Assembly: GCA_002379985.1 (NCBI GenBank)
Contig: DFVG01000047.1
Location: forward strand, 38,961-102,960
From: Flavobacteriaceae bacterium UBA4166
GTDB lineage: Bacteria; Bacteroidota; Bacteroidia; Flavobacteriales; Flavobacteriaceae
Length of the DNA: 64,000 nucleotides
Direction: 5' to 3'
The notes beneath the pieces were generated by a model. It made no database searches. It saw only the letters and a list, made by a program, of their open reading frames with translations, and was not told where the DNA came from. The position numbers and the translations under genes were made by a program. Below, in pieces: positions 26,731 through 35,644 of the stretch (positions within the stretch are counted from its first letter, which is position 1; each line of letters starts with the position of its first letter).

Positions 26731-27613
26731 GATCGTGCTGTTTTTTAAATCGTTTATTGGTCTTACGAAGTACTTTGTTCTCTTTATAATTCAACCATTT
26801 TTCTCCGAATGTGAGTCGCATAACATTCTCAAAAGGGCGCATCACGAACACATTTGAGAGGAGTTTTGCCAATTTTCTTGTGCTTCGCGGAAAGGCGCGC
26901 AAGGTCATAGAGAACCCTCCATCTTCGTACGTGATATAGTGCCAATATCCGCTGGGCATGTACAACACATCGCCGTGTTTCATCTTGGCCTGCAGCCCCT
27001 GAAGGTGTTGTAAGGCTGGGTACTTGTCGAAATCTGGCGCATCCATATCGATGGTTTCCAAGTTGTGCACTGTATAGGGAACCCGGTATAAATTAGGAGT
27101 TTGATCGGGCGGAAATAACGTCACTGTCTTGTGGCCATGGAAGTGAATATGAATAAGGTCTGCCAAATCCATATCGTAATGTACCAGCACTTTAGAGCCT
27201 TTTCCACCGAAGAACATGACCGGCAGCCTTTTGAAAAATTTCAATCCGAGATCGGGATATTCAAAATCATCTAGTAATTGTGGCATTTTATCTAAGATGT
27301 TGTAAAAGAACATGCGAAGATCGGTAGGTTTCGTTTTTAAAAGCTCGGCGTAGTCTGTAAGTTTCATTTCACAGGCCGGCACAACTGATTTTTTTCGTCC
27401 GCGCGTAGGCTTATTATTGTAAAGCGGCACCACTTGGTCTCCGGCCAATTGTTGAATATAATCCAGATTCCACTTTTTATAGGCAGGCCAATCTTCCGTT
27501 AGTCCTTCAATTAAGACCGGCTTTTGTGGTTCATAATAGTGACGAAGGAATTCTTCTTTGGAGATATTTTGAACTCGAGGGATGTTGCTTACACGAATTG
27601 TACCCATACTCAT
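26723..27613 (-). CDS. JmjC/cupin-like Fe(II)-dioxygenase-type protein
   Basis: The 296-residue protein has the cupin_8 (JmjC-like) layout. The early segment is KPVLIEGLTEDWPAYKKW. The metal-binding HxD is in VLVHYDMDLADL near residue 147, and the distal His is in MPSGYWHYITYEDGG near 230, so the 2-His-1-carboxylate set appears intact. Such enzymes hydroxylate protein side chains or small molecules using 2-oxoglutarate. In this cluster it could tailor the pigment's aromatic end or tail, but no direct evidence fixes the substrate. The ATG at 27613 abuts the stop of the upstream gene; a second ATG at 27607 is equally possible. Confidence 0.8.
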   Translation of the reverse strand: MSMGTIRVSNIPRVQNISKEEFLRHYYEPQKPVLIEGLTEDWPAYKKWNLDYIQQLAGDQVVPLYNNKPTRGRKKSVVPACEMKLTDYAELLKTKPTDLRMFFYNILDKMPQLLDDFEYPDLGLKFFKRLPVMFFGGKGSKVLVHYDMDLADLIHIHFHGHKTVTLFPPDQTPNLYRVPYTVHNLETIDMDAPDFDKYPALQHLQGLQAKMKHGDVLYMPSGYWHYITYEDGGFSMTLRAFPRSTRKLAKLLSNVFVMRPFENVMRLTFGEKWLNYKENKVLRKTNKRFKKQHDHA

Positions 27614-29155
27614 TTAATTAACCGAATTAATAGTTGACGTGGCTTCTTGGATCTTTTCGATCAAATATTCTCCCCCTAGAATTTCCGAACAGGTGATCAC
27701 AGCACTTATGGTAACGCCTAAAATGCCATGCATATTGAGGCTTTGTCCGGTAAAGAACAGATTATTGATCTTGGTTCTTGGGGAAATAAACGAACGTAAG
27801 GGGTTTTGAATATCTTTTTCATAACCGTACATGCAACCGCGATGGTTACCGATGTAATCACGATAGGATAGAGGCGTCGAGGTATAAACCGCCGATATAC
27901 ACTCACGAATATCCGGAAATTTCTTTTCCAACTCGTCAATGAAGATCTCTGTTTTTTCCTTTTTAAAGGCCTCGTAAGTTTGACCGCGTTCGTTCTTACG
28001 CACCACCGTATTGAAGGTCTTCTCCCAAGTTGCCACTTCGTCATAACGCATGTAGGTCATGGCCGTTAGCGTATCGCCATACTGTTCGGTATTCTTGTTC
28101 ACCCCCATAGAAACCATATACGATTCGGGCCAACTATCTTGGGTATATTCTTGGGCGTTCCAAATACGACTAGCATCTTTAAAATGATAATAGTTTTTAT
28201 TGAGGTAGGGAAAACAATTGGGTTTCAGCACTATATACAAACTAAAAGCAGAGCAGGTGTCAGGGATCGAAGCAATTCTATTGACGTAGGCTTTTCTAAA
28301 TTTTTCGGATCCTGCAATTTCAAGCGTACGTTTCGGATTGATATTAGAAATAAACGTATCTGCTTCGAAGGTTCTTCCATCAAGGGTGGTCACTCCGGTA
28401 AGTTGTCCTTCGGTATAGTTAAATTCAGTGACTTCACTTCGCTTATACGCCACCGAACCTAATTCCCGTAAGCGTTTCAGTAAAATTTTAGAAATTTGAC
28501 TTCCGCCATTTACGCAACGATAGGCACTTTCAATATAAGAATTCACGGAAAGCGCGTGCACATAGAACGGTGTACGCGTATCATCTCCTGCATAAAGTAA
28601 ATTAGTACCCCCCAATACCGCTTGCAATTTTTCGTTGGAAGTAAATGAATTAATATGCTCTTTTACTTGCTTTCCGAAGACAGAACCATCCTCAAAATAG
28701 GGCTTGCCTGTCCCTAGTTCATAAAGGGGGAAATTGCCGCACATTTCTCGCATTGCGTTGCAGTACCCTCGAATCCCTTCTTCTTCTTCCGGAAACTTTT
28801 CCACCAAAGTGGAAATGAAATTTTCGTAGCCTTGCGCATAAGGGTATTCTTCCGGATCACCATCAAAAGTAACAACATCGAAACCGTCGATGTTCATTTG
28901 TTTAAGATTCAGGTCTTCCATCACCCCCAAGTAATCGAAATAACGATAGAGGTTTTGTCCTTCACTCAGCCCGCCAATGTAATGCACTCCGGTGTCGAAA
29001 ATGGTTTTATTGCGCGAAAAGGTTTGAAGATTTCCTCCAAATTGTTGATTCTTTTCAAGAACACAAACACGGCGTCCTTCCTTGGCTAGAATAAGTGCTG
29101 AAACCAGACCGCCAAGGCCGCTTCCCATAACTATAACATCAAATCGTTCGGTCAT
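27614..29155 (-). CDS. CrtI-like NAD(P)/FAD-dependent oxidoreductase
   Basis: This is a flavoprotein of the phytoene desaturase/retinol saturase family, 513 residues. It has an N-terminal dinucleotide-binding motif GSGLGGLVSALILAKEG, followed by EKNQQFGGNLQTF and a C-terminal FTGQSLNMHGILGV segment that closes the FAD site. Related enzymes introduce, reduce or isomerise double bonds in long conjugated chains, which suits an enzyme acting on an aryl polyene. The actual reaction here is unknown. It overlaps the MMPL-fusion gene by four bases and abuts the cupin gene, so all belong to one transcript. Confidence 0.87.
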   Translation of the reverse strand: MTERFDVIVMGSGLGGLVSALILAKEGRRVCVLEKNQQFGGNLQTFSRNKTIFDTGVHYIGGLSEGQNLYRYFDYLGVMEDLNLKQMNIDGFDVVTFDGDPEEYPYAQGYENFISTLVEKFPEEEEGIRGYCNAMREMCGNFPLYELGTGKPYFEDGSVFGKQVKEHINSFTSNEKLQAVLGGTNLLYAGDDTRTPFYVHALSVNSYIESAYRCVNGGSQISKILLKRLRELGSVAYKRSEVTEFNYTEGQLTGVTTLDGRTFEADTFISNINPKRTLEIAGSEKFRKAYVNRIASIPDTCSAFSLYIVLKPNCFPYLNKNYYHFKDASRIWNAQEYTQDSWPESYMVSMGVNKNTEQYGDTLTAMTYMRYDEVATWEKTFNTVVRKNERGQTYEAFKKEKTEIFIDELEKKFPDIRECISAVYTSTPLSYRDYIGNHRGCMYGYEKDIQNPLRSFISPRTKINNLFFTGQSLNMHGILGVTISAVITCSEILGGEYLIEKIQEATSTINSVN

Positions 29156-32100
29156 CGTTTCAAAAGTACAAGTTTTTCAGTTTTCTCCTTGGGATGATAG
29201 CCAATTTCCTGCCAATAGGAGGCTTGTTCTTTGAGAAGTTCTTTAGAAATGATGACTGATGTGATGCGTTCCCAATCCAAATCGATCGAAGCCACATCCG
29301 GAGCGACTTTACTGTCCCAGATTATCACGGTTACCGATTCGTTTACTACCGCGTTCACTTGATCTGTAAACGTTATTTTATAAGAATCTCGCGTTGTAAT
29401 AAAGCTATTTTGTAGAATCGCTCGTGTTCCCGGGTTTTCCACTACAGAGGTAATGGTTCTAGACGGTTGGTCTAAGGCCAACAAAAATGCTAGAGCTCCC
29501 GTTTGATCCGTGGCATGAAGAACATGTGCTTTTTTAGGAATCCACTGTAATACATGGTGATAATCTTTTTCAAAGTTTTTCAATTGCCACTTCACGTGAC
29601 GGTAAAGGTTGTGACCTTTGAATCTGAACTCCTCTCGCAGCAACGCGTGAAAATATTGCGTATCCTCTAGTTCCGTTCTCAATCGATCAAAAGCACTCCT
29701 AAATTTTTTCATGACCGCTTTCGTCATAAGCGCATGTCCGCGTGCTTCATCACGGTCGGGTGGAGAAATACGCTCAAGGAGTTCTAAGGTGATACTCCCA
29801 TCTCTAATGACGAAACTACCTTTGGGAAGCACTTCTGAATTGCCGTGAATAAGCACCGGAAGTATGTCGATCTGAAACTGTTGTGCCAAAAAGAAAGAGC
29901 CTTTATGAAAGCGCTTGATCTGGTGTGTCTCTGAACGCGTTCCTTCAGGAAACGCCATTAAACTGTAGCCCTGATCGATCTTAGTTTGCAAATACGCAAT
30001 CCCTTTTTCGTCCAATCCTTGGGACACCGGATAAAATCCGGCGCGTTGCACCGCCTTTCCGAATACAGGAGAACGGTACACCCAATCGTTCACCAAGAAA
30101 ATCATTTTGGGTGTCAGCATGCCCATAGCTAAAATATCCAGGAACGAGGTATGATTGGCAATAATTACAGCCGGTCTTTTGAAAGACTCGTCATGTTTAT
30201 TTATGATCTTTTTAGCCACAAAAGGATTGGTATACAACACCGATTTCATGAATTTCGAGATGATCCAATGAAATGCGGTCATCTTCTTTTTCTTAGAAAC
30301 AGGGATGAGCGGCATTGCGGTACTTGCCAGAGAAAACAACATCCCTCCGATGCCATAATATCCAAAGGAGACGCTGGAATGCAACAAATACCTAAGATGT
30401 ATAGGACGTTTGTTCTTGCTTCCTATAAACAATTTGAAGAGTAATGGCTGTAGTGTATTCACCATCAAAAAAGCAGTGGCAATACCAATAACAGATACGC
30501 TGGCGATAGAGAATAAGGCAGGATGCTTGGCAAATATCAGCACACCTACTCCCAAGAGAGTTGTCGCCACCGAAAGCATAATAGATGTGCGATGCGTAGG
30601 AAGTGCTTTTACTCCGGTTCGATATTCTAGAAGCATTCCGTTGGTGATGAAGATTCCGTAATCTACGCCCAAACCAAAGATAAAGGTGGAAATGATAATA
30701 TTGAAGATGTTAAATTCCAATTGGAATAACCCCATTAAACCAAGTGTCACCCACCAAGTGAGAAAGATAGGAATACTGGTCACCAGCGTCAATGAAATAC
30801 TGCGGTAAGAGAACCCAAGGATAAGTAGCACTACAATAATAGAGTAGCTAATTAATCGATTAAAGTCATTCTTCAAGTTTCCTAAGAATTGTTCATTCAG
30901 GGCTTGCCGATCCACCACCACAATCCCTTCTTCCTTTTGAAATGTTGAGAGTATCGTTTCCGATTGATTGCCTTCTACCTTCACCAGATTATTAACAGTA
31001 GTAAACTCAGGGCCTTGCGTGATAAAATCAGCATTCCGAACAATAGATAGCGTTTCAAAGTCTTCAACTGATAAAGGTTGAAAATTGGTTTTCAAGTGGT
31101 TGAAAAAGGGTTGAAACGTTTTCGGCTTGAAACCCAAAGCAGCTCCTTCCGAAATAAAATACGCTTGAAGGGAATCTTGTTGTTTTGTCGTCCAAAATTG
31201 ATTCCAACGGTCAATGGCCTCTTGTTGTGTCTTTGTGGAGGTCAACCAACCGCCCACCGAACTAAAGTCTGATATCGCTCCTTCCGCTTTTAACTGTGAT
31301 AATTTGTTATAAATCTCATCATTCTTTTGGAGGGCTTCTTCGGAAGTGGCACCATACGCAATCAAATACATACTTTTGGTAGCAATACCGGTAGCGGCAT
31401 CCAATTCTTGCTGTACTTTTTTGAGGTGAGGTGGTTCAAAATTCAGCGAAGCTAAATCCTGATTAAAGGGAACGCGATGATAGGTAAAAATACTCAGAAC
31501 GACGCCGCCCAGCAATACGAAAATGGCAATTTTACTCTTGTGGAAGTCGAACGTGGCCCAACGATCCAAAAACGTACTACTGACGTCTGTTTGAGGCGTA
31601 CCTCTGTACAAGAGTGGGATCAATACTAAAGCTGCTACCGAAGCAGTGATCACACTAACACCAGCAAAAATTCCAAGGTCTTGCAGCGCTTGTGAAGAAA
31701 TGAACAATAGACAGAAAAACGCTAAGGCGGTCGTACAGCTGCTCATGAGAATGGGGCGTGCCACCTCTTGATACAACTGTTTCACTGAATGTTGATTTCT
31801 TAAATGCGTGAGTATATGCAGAGAATAATCTAAAGTAACGCCAAGCAAAACAGAGCCAATGCCAAGTGAAATGGCTGAAATGCTATCCCGTATCAAAAAT
31901 AAAAACGCAATTGCTAGGAGTCCGCCTACCGTCGCGGGAATGAATAATATAAGCGGAATAGTAATTTTCCGATAGAAAAATATAAAGAAGCCCATAAGTG
32001 CCGTGAGCGCAATTCCTACCGTGAACTGAATATCTCGTTTTATTTGCCGCGCATTGGCAACTGCCACCAAAGCCGCTCCAAAATAGTCTACTGAAACTCC

Positions 32101-32832
32101 TTTATATTTATCGTTTAAATAAGTTTGAATACGATAGAGGTGGTCTGCTAACAGTTCATTATTGCTCGTATCATTAGAGGGAAATGCAGGGTCAATGAAC
32201 AACAAAATCTTTTGTCCGTCTTCGGTAGTGATATACCCATCTTTAAGAGTAAACTGATCGCCCATGCTCATATCGCGCAATTGCTCTAGTCCTTTCCAGC
32301 TTAACCCATAGGGGTCTCGAAGCAAGGTTTTTTTTGCAACGATACCAGACGGGGAGAGTATTGTTCGATACACCTGCTGGGTTAACACAGCTATACTATC
32401 GGCATCTATTTTGGGAGCTAAGTCATCATAAACATTCTCATCAAGAAAGAGCGGCAGATGATTGTATATAAAATCGAGCGTGGCCTGAGCGTCTTCTTCA
32501 GGCACTTTTCCTTGAATATCATCAATAAAAGGAGCGGCTTGCAGCGACAAGCTATCCACCAATTCATCAGCGACCTTGGTGAGGGTTTTTGCTGTAGTAC
32601 TATCCTCTTTTTTAAGTTGAACAATGATCTTATCAGCGAACTCTACTTGGCCCAACACCTTTTGTACGGTTTCGGTTCGATCGCTACTGGGAATCAGTTT
32701 GGAAATGTCTTCTTCAAAAGGGATGAAAAACAGAGTGCTCGCTAGGCCTCCCATAATTGCGAGCAATACCAGCACTGCTCCAATGCGATATCGGGATAAA
32801 AAGGAATAGATACGAAAAAAGACCTTACTCAT
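29152..32832 (-). CDS. MMPL-family exporter fused to a PlsC-type acyltransferase and a C-terminal tail domain
   Basis: At 1226 residues this is the largest protein of the cluster. Residues 1 to about 840 form an RND/MMPL transporter with two sets of membrane helices and two large periplasmic loops. A 1-acyl-glycerol-3-phosphate acyltransferase (PlsC) domain follows, with the catalytic NHTSFLD (HX4D) near residue 894 and FPEGTRSE near 960. The last 150 residues (from about HVLHATDQTG) resemble a Rossmann methyltransferase-like fold without a clear glycine motif. In related loci the exporter and acyltransferase act on the lipid or polyene product at the inner membrane; fusing them suggests acyl transfer coupled to export. 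Overlaps both neighbours by 4-8 bases. Confidence 0.88.
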   Translation of the reverse strand: MSKVFFRIYSFLSRYRIGAVLVLLAIMGGLASTLFFIPFEEDISKLIPSSDRTETVQKVLGQVEFADKIIVQLKKEDSTTAKTLTKVADELVDSLSLQAAPFIDDIQGKVPEEDAQATLDFIYNHLPLFLDENVYDDLAPKIDADSIAVLTQQVYRTILSPSGIVAKKTLLRDPYGLSWKGLEQLRDMSMGDQFTLKDGYITTEDGQKILLFIDPAFPSNDTSNNELLADHLYRIQTYLNDKYKGVSVDYFGAALVAVANARQIKRDIQFTVGIALTALMGFFIFFYRKITIPLILFIPATVGGLLAIAFLFLIRDSISAISLGIGSVLLGVTLDYSLHILTHLRNQHSVKQLYQEVARPILMSSCTTALAFFCLLFISSQALQDLGIFAGVSVITASVAALVLIPLLYRGTPQTDVSSTFLDRWATFDFHKSKIAIFVLLGGVVLSIFTYHRVPFNQDLASLNFEPPHLKKVQQELDAATGIATKSMYLIAYGATSEEALQKNDEIYNKLSQLKAEGAISDFSSVGGWLTSTKTQQEAIDRWNQFWTTKQQDSLQAYFISEGAALGFKPKTFQPFFNHLKTNFQPLSVEDFETLSIVRNADFITQGPEFTTVNNLVKVEGNQSETILSTFQKEEGIVVVDRQALNEQFLGNLKNDFNRLISYSIIVVLLILGFSYRSISLTLVTSIPIFLTWWVTLGLMGLFQLEFNIFNIIISTFIFGLGVDYGIFITNGMLLEYRTGVKALPTHRTSIMLSVATTLLGVGVLIFAKHPALFSIASVSVIGIATAFLMVNTLQPLLFKLFIGSKNKRPIHLRYLLHSSVSFGYYGIGGMLFSLASTAMPLIPVSKKKKMTAFHWIISKFMKSVLYTNPFVAKKIINKHDESFKRPAVIIANHTSFLDILAMGMLTPKMIFLVNDWVYRSPVFGKAVQRAGFYPVSQGLDEKGIAYLQTKIDQGYSLMAFPEGTRSETHQIKRFHKGSFFLAQQFQIDILPVLIHGNSEVLPKGSFVIRDGSITLELLERISPPDRDEARGHALMTKAVMKKFRSAFDRLRTELEDTQYFHALLREEFRFKGHNLYRHVKWQLKNFEKDYHHVLQWIPKKAHVLHATDQTGALAFLLALDQPSRTITSVVENPGTRAILQNSFITTRDSYKITFTDQVNAVVNESVTVIIWDSKVAPDVASIDLDWERITSVIISKELLKEQASYWQEIGYHPKEKTEKLVLLKR

Positions 32833-34063
32833 TGGTAGGCACCATTTTGGTCTTAAAGATAGACAGAACCAAATAGCCCACCAAGCCTGTCGCTATCGCC
32901 GAGACAGAAGCCAGGATAAAGCTTCCGATGAGATATGATTTTAAATGGCGGAAGACTTCAAAATTTTCACTGATCTCACTCAATGAATACGAATAATCTA
33001 AACCTAATACAAAATGTCCCACCTTGATACTTGCCAATACCACAAAAGGGATAAACGGGGGAATGCTTACGTTTGAAAAGGCGAATGCAATGATGCGATT
33101 CAATTTGAAGGTGACGGCTAAAAAGATCACTAAATAGGTATGAAATCCCCAAAAGGGGGAAATCCCAACAAAGACCCCTAATGCCATGGAGAGAGCTTTT
33201 ATCTTCGGACTGTCATTATTCTGAAGAAAATCTTCTATTAAAAATCGCTTCAGCCCTTTTTCACGGTATCTCTTAAAAAGCTGTACAGGTTTAATGTACA
33301 CGAACGCCCAAAACACTAACCAAGTATTCAAAATACTAATGCGCGTAAAATCTTTAAAGGGTCTAAAATGAGACACACGTTCCTTTGCATCGTATAACAC
33401 CCGAACGGGTACATTTTTAACGGTAATTCCCATCCATGCGGCTTTTACGATGACCTCAATTTCAAATTCGAATTTTTTCGTGTAAAATCTTTTCTTCTGA
33501 AGTTGTCTTATTGGATATAACCGATACCCTGATTGGGTATCCTGTAATTTAATTCCCGTTTCCACCCAAAACCAGAAATTCGAGAATTTATTTCCAAAAC
33601 TGCTTTTACCGGGCACTCCCTCTTGCTTCATATTTCGTGCCCCAATCAATAGCAGTTCCTCATCGTCCTTTGCTTCCATAAGTGCTTGGAGAAAGACAGG
33701 GATATCTTCCGGAAAATGCTGTCCGTCACTGTCAATGGTTATGGCGTGGTCATACCCCATTTCCAACGCTTGTTGAAAGCCTTGGCGCAGTGCAAAACCT
33801 TTTCCTTGGTTATTGGCATAACGTACCACAGTGAGTTGCGGGATGGCAGACAGGATCGCTTCGGTATCGTCGGTAGCGCCGTCGTTTACAACGATCACAT
33901 TAGTGGTGTATTGAAGTACGCCATTGATCACACGTGCCAGCGTTCTCTCGTTGTTGTAGGTGGGAATCACAACACAACAACGCAAGTCTTTCATTGCTTT
34001 ATGTACCTGTGTTGTATCCATATATCGCTTCGGAAAAGATCTGCCATTTTCCTCTAAGAACAT
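32825..34063 (-). CDS. GT2 glycosyltransferase with C-terminal DUF2062 membrane domain
   Basis: Residues about 25-250 are a GT-A (family 2) glycosyltransferase: CCVVIPTYNNERTL, the nucleotide-binding aspartates in VNDGATD, and TIDSDGQH as the metal-binding DxD-like motif. A hydrophobic DUF2062-type region follows (from about 285, ALSMALGVFVGISPFWGF). Such proteins resemble dolichyl/polyprenyl-phosphate sugar synthases. The start is uncertain: ATGs at 34063, 34021 and 33994 are in frame. I list the first because the promoter at 34082-34112 allows it, but the conserved domain begins only at the third. It opens the second transcript of the cluster. Confidence 0.85.
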   Translation of the reverse strand: MFLEENGRSFPKRYMDTTQVHKAMKDLRCCVVIPTYNNERTLARVINGVLQYTTNVIVVNDGATDDTEAILSAIPQLTVVRYANNQGKGFALRQGFQQALEMGYDHAITIDSDGQHFPEDIPVFLQALMEAKDDEELLLIGARNMKQEGVPGKSSFGNKFSNFWFWVETGIKLQDTQSGYRLYPIRQLQKKRFYTKKFEFEIEVIVKAAWMGITVKNVPVRVLYDAKERVSHFRPFKDFTRISILNTWLVFWAFVYIKPVQLFKRYREKGLKRFLIEDFLQNNDSPKIKALSMALGVFVGISPFWGFHTYLVIFLAVTFKLNRIIAFAFSNVSIPPFIPFVVLASIKVGHFVLGLDYSYSLSEISENFEVFRHLKSYLIGSFILASVSAIATGLVGYLVLSIFKTKMVPTNE

Positions 34064-34081
34064 CGTATTCTATGAGGGCTG

Positions 34082-34112
34082 CAAAAATATACATTCCGAA
34101 AGGAGTATCAAA
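34082..34112 (-). promoter_or_regulatory. Internal promoter of the pigment cluster
   Basis: On the minus strand TTTG (34112-34109) is followed, 19 bases later, by TATTTTTG (34089-34082). Both elements and the spacing match the Bacteroidetes consensus TTTG-N19-TAnnTTTG. It lies in the 93-base gap between the 163-residue protein gene and the glycosyltransferase gene, the largest gap inside the otherwise overlapping core. Transcription would start near 34078. Confidence 0.7.
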
Positions 34113-34156
34113 AAATAAGCACTTACTAGCCTTAATTTTAACGCTTTCTGAAACGG

Positions 34157-34648
34157 CTACTGAAATTGTGCTTTCTCCTCTTCGCTGAAGGCTTCCGACT
34201 GTAAAACGTACTTCCTAATGAAGGATTTGATACTTTCCGAAGAAGTTTCCGAAAAATGAGCTATCAAAAATGCCTTATCCTCTTCTATGGTACCGTGATA
34301 ACCAAGGAAACGCGGACTATTTTCTTGCACGCTAAGACGCAAGCATCTGACCTCTATGTCATTGGGTGCTTTTTTTACTGCGGCTTCTATTTGAGTGACC
34401 CCCTCGGTGAAAAATTCTTTCTTCTTTTTTTTATTCCGAACGTGTTTCGCCATCACCGTATTGACCACTCCTTTATAAGCCCATTTCTTGACTCCGTCCT
34501 TTTTACTAAGGTCGATAAGGGATTGATGCGTTTCTTCCGCTAAGGTTGCATTTTCCTGAAGCGAAGGATAAACGTTACGAAGGTGCTGTAATGAAGGTGT
34601 TTGTAAGAAAAAAATACAGCCAAAAAAGATGATCAGGAGCGTTTTCAT
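34157..34648 (-). CDS. Hypothetical secreted protein of the pigment cluster
   Basis: I do not recognise this 163-residue protein. It has a hydrophobic N-terminal segment (MKTLLIIFFGCIFFL) likely to be a signal peptide, then a largely helical, charged body with a lysine run (VRNKKKKKEFF) and the segment APNDIEVRCLRLSVQ. The pattern of short amphipathic helices is reminiscent of tetratricopeptide-like proteins but no repeat is clear. It overlaps the upstream hotdog gene by four bases and ends the first long transcript before the internal promoter. A periplasmic accessory role in pigment handling is a guess. Confidence 0.75.
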   Translation of the reverse strand: MKTLLIIFFGCIFFLQTPSLQHLRNVYPSLQENATLAEETHQSLIDLSKKDGVKKWAYKGVVNTVMAKHVRNKKKKKEFFTEGVTQIEAAVKKAPNDIEVRCLRLSVQENSPRFLGYHGTIEEDKAFLIAHFSETSSESIKSFIRKYVLQSEAFSEEEKAQFQ

Positions 34649-35016
34649 ACAGATGTTTCTCGATATACCGAACTCATCTTTAAGGCGGTAGTAGCGTCAA
34701 ATACGATGGCGCTTTTGGCTCTATACATACCCTCTTCTTTTGTCCATTGAATGTTCACATTCAGGTTGGCATTCTTTTCAGGATTTATGATAGCCATAAA
34801 TTTTATATTCGAAGAGGACTTCAATTGCAACTTTGAAGACACCGCTTCCTCCAGCAGTTCTTTGATCATTTGCATCATACATACGCCGGGCATCACCGGG
34901 TTGTTGGGAAAATGTCCTTGAAACACCTCATGATCTTTGTTGAGCACTACAGATGCGTCAATACTATTATCATTACTTTGAAAGGAGGAAATGGAGTATA
35001 ATCCTTCAATTAACAT
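34645..35016 (-). CDS. FabZ-like hotdog-fold 3-hydroxyacyl-ACP dehydratase
   Basis: The 123-residue hotdog protein carries the FabA/FabZ signature HEVFQGHFPNNPVMPGV, with the catalytic His in GHFP. In the aryl polyene pathway dehydration after each ketoreduction produces the conjugated double bonds. The Glu/Asp partner position of FabZ is less clear here (residues MMQMIKE). The open frame starts at 35037, overlapping the upstream stop; the ATG at 35016, ten bases after that stop, gives a normal short N-terminus (MLIEGLYSI) and is preferred. One of three hotdog proteins in the cluster. Confidence 0.82.
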   Translation of the reverse strand: MLIEGLYSISSFQSNDNSIDASVVLNKDHEVFQGHFPNNPVMPGVCMMQMIKELLEEAVSSKLQLKSSSNIKFMAIINPEKNANLNVNIQWTKEEGMYRAKSAIVFDATTALKMSSVYRETSV

Positions 35017-35026
35017 GGATTCATTT

Positions 35027-35644
35027 TTAAAGCGCATACAAATCTATGGTAAGTTTTAGATTGAAATGAGCAATCTTGATTTTTTTTGCGTGATCTTCTG
35101 AAATTTCAGAAAATTCGATCGCCATTTTTTCTTTGTGTGCAGACGTTTGAACAATGCGTTTCAGCTGTGCAGAGTTGTTGTCCACTTCGTAAAACCGCCA
35201 ACGTTTTGGACCGTCAACCTTATACAAATTACTTTCTGGGGTTTGATACACAGCATCCGGGCGTTGCCTTTCTGATGTTAATAGTCGAAAATCATTTTCA
35301 AGTATGTTGAGCAACAACTTGCGATCCAACTCCTCGATGATATAGTGTATTTTGAATTCTTCTTGCCGGAATTCAAAATCAAAAAGACTCTTTCCCATTT
35401 CGGTTGTAAAAACCACTCGATGTTGCTGCGGCGCGATTTTCTTGATCACCAAAATTCCACCAAAATAATTACCGTACACCTGCAACTGGGCCTTATACAC
35501 GTAATCTATGGCTTGATCTGCGAAATACGGGTTTTGAAGCGTTACTATGCTTGGTGGCTGTGCAGTGAGTCCCTTGGTAAGTGCTAAGGAACACGATTGT
35601 AATACCCCAAGAAGCACACAACTAATGACGAAACGCTGCAGCAT
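35027..35644 (-). CDS. Hypothetical LolB/DUF3261-like lipoprotein of the pigment cluster
   Basis: The 205-residue protein has a lipoprotein signal (MLQRFVISCVLLGVLQSC; Cys18). Its body is beta-rich and amphipathic, ending in alternating hydrophobic residues (KIKIAHFNLKLTIDL). It directly follows a LolA-like gene and overlaps it by 23 bases. Aryl polyene loci commonly carry a LolA-like/outer-membrane lipoprotein pair, and by position this one would be the acceptor at the outer membrane. No strong sequence signature was seen, so the LolB-like label is inference from fold pattern and order. Confidence 0.7.
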   Translation of the reverse strand: MLQRFVISCVLLGVLQSCSLALTKGLTAQPPSIVTLQNPYFADQAIDYVYKAQLQVYGNYFGGILVIKKIAPQQHRVVFTTEMGKSLFDFEFRQEEFKIHYIIEELDRKLLLNILENDFRLLTSERQRPDAVYQTPESNLYKVDGPKRWRFYEVDNNSAQLKRIVQTSAHKEKMAIEFSEISEDHAKKIKIAHFNLKLTIDLYAL

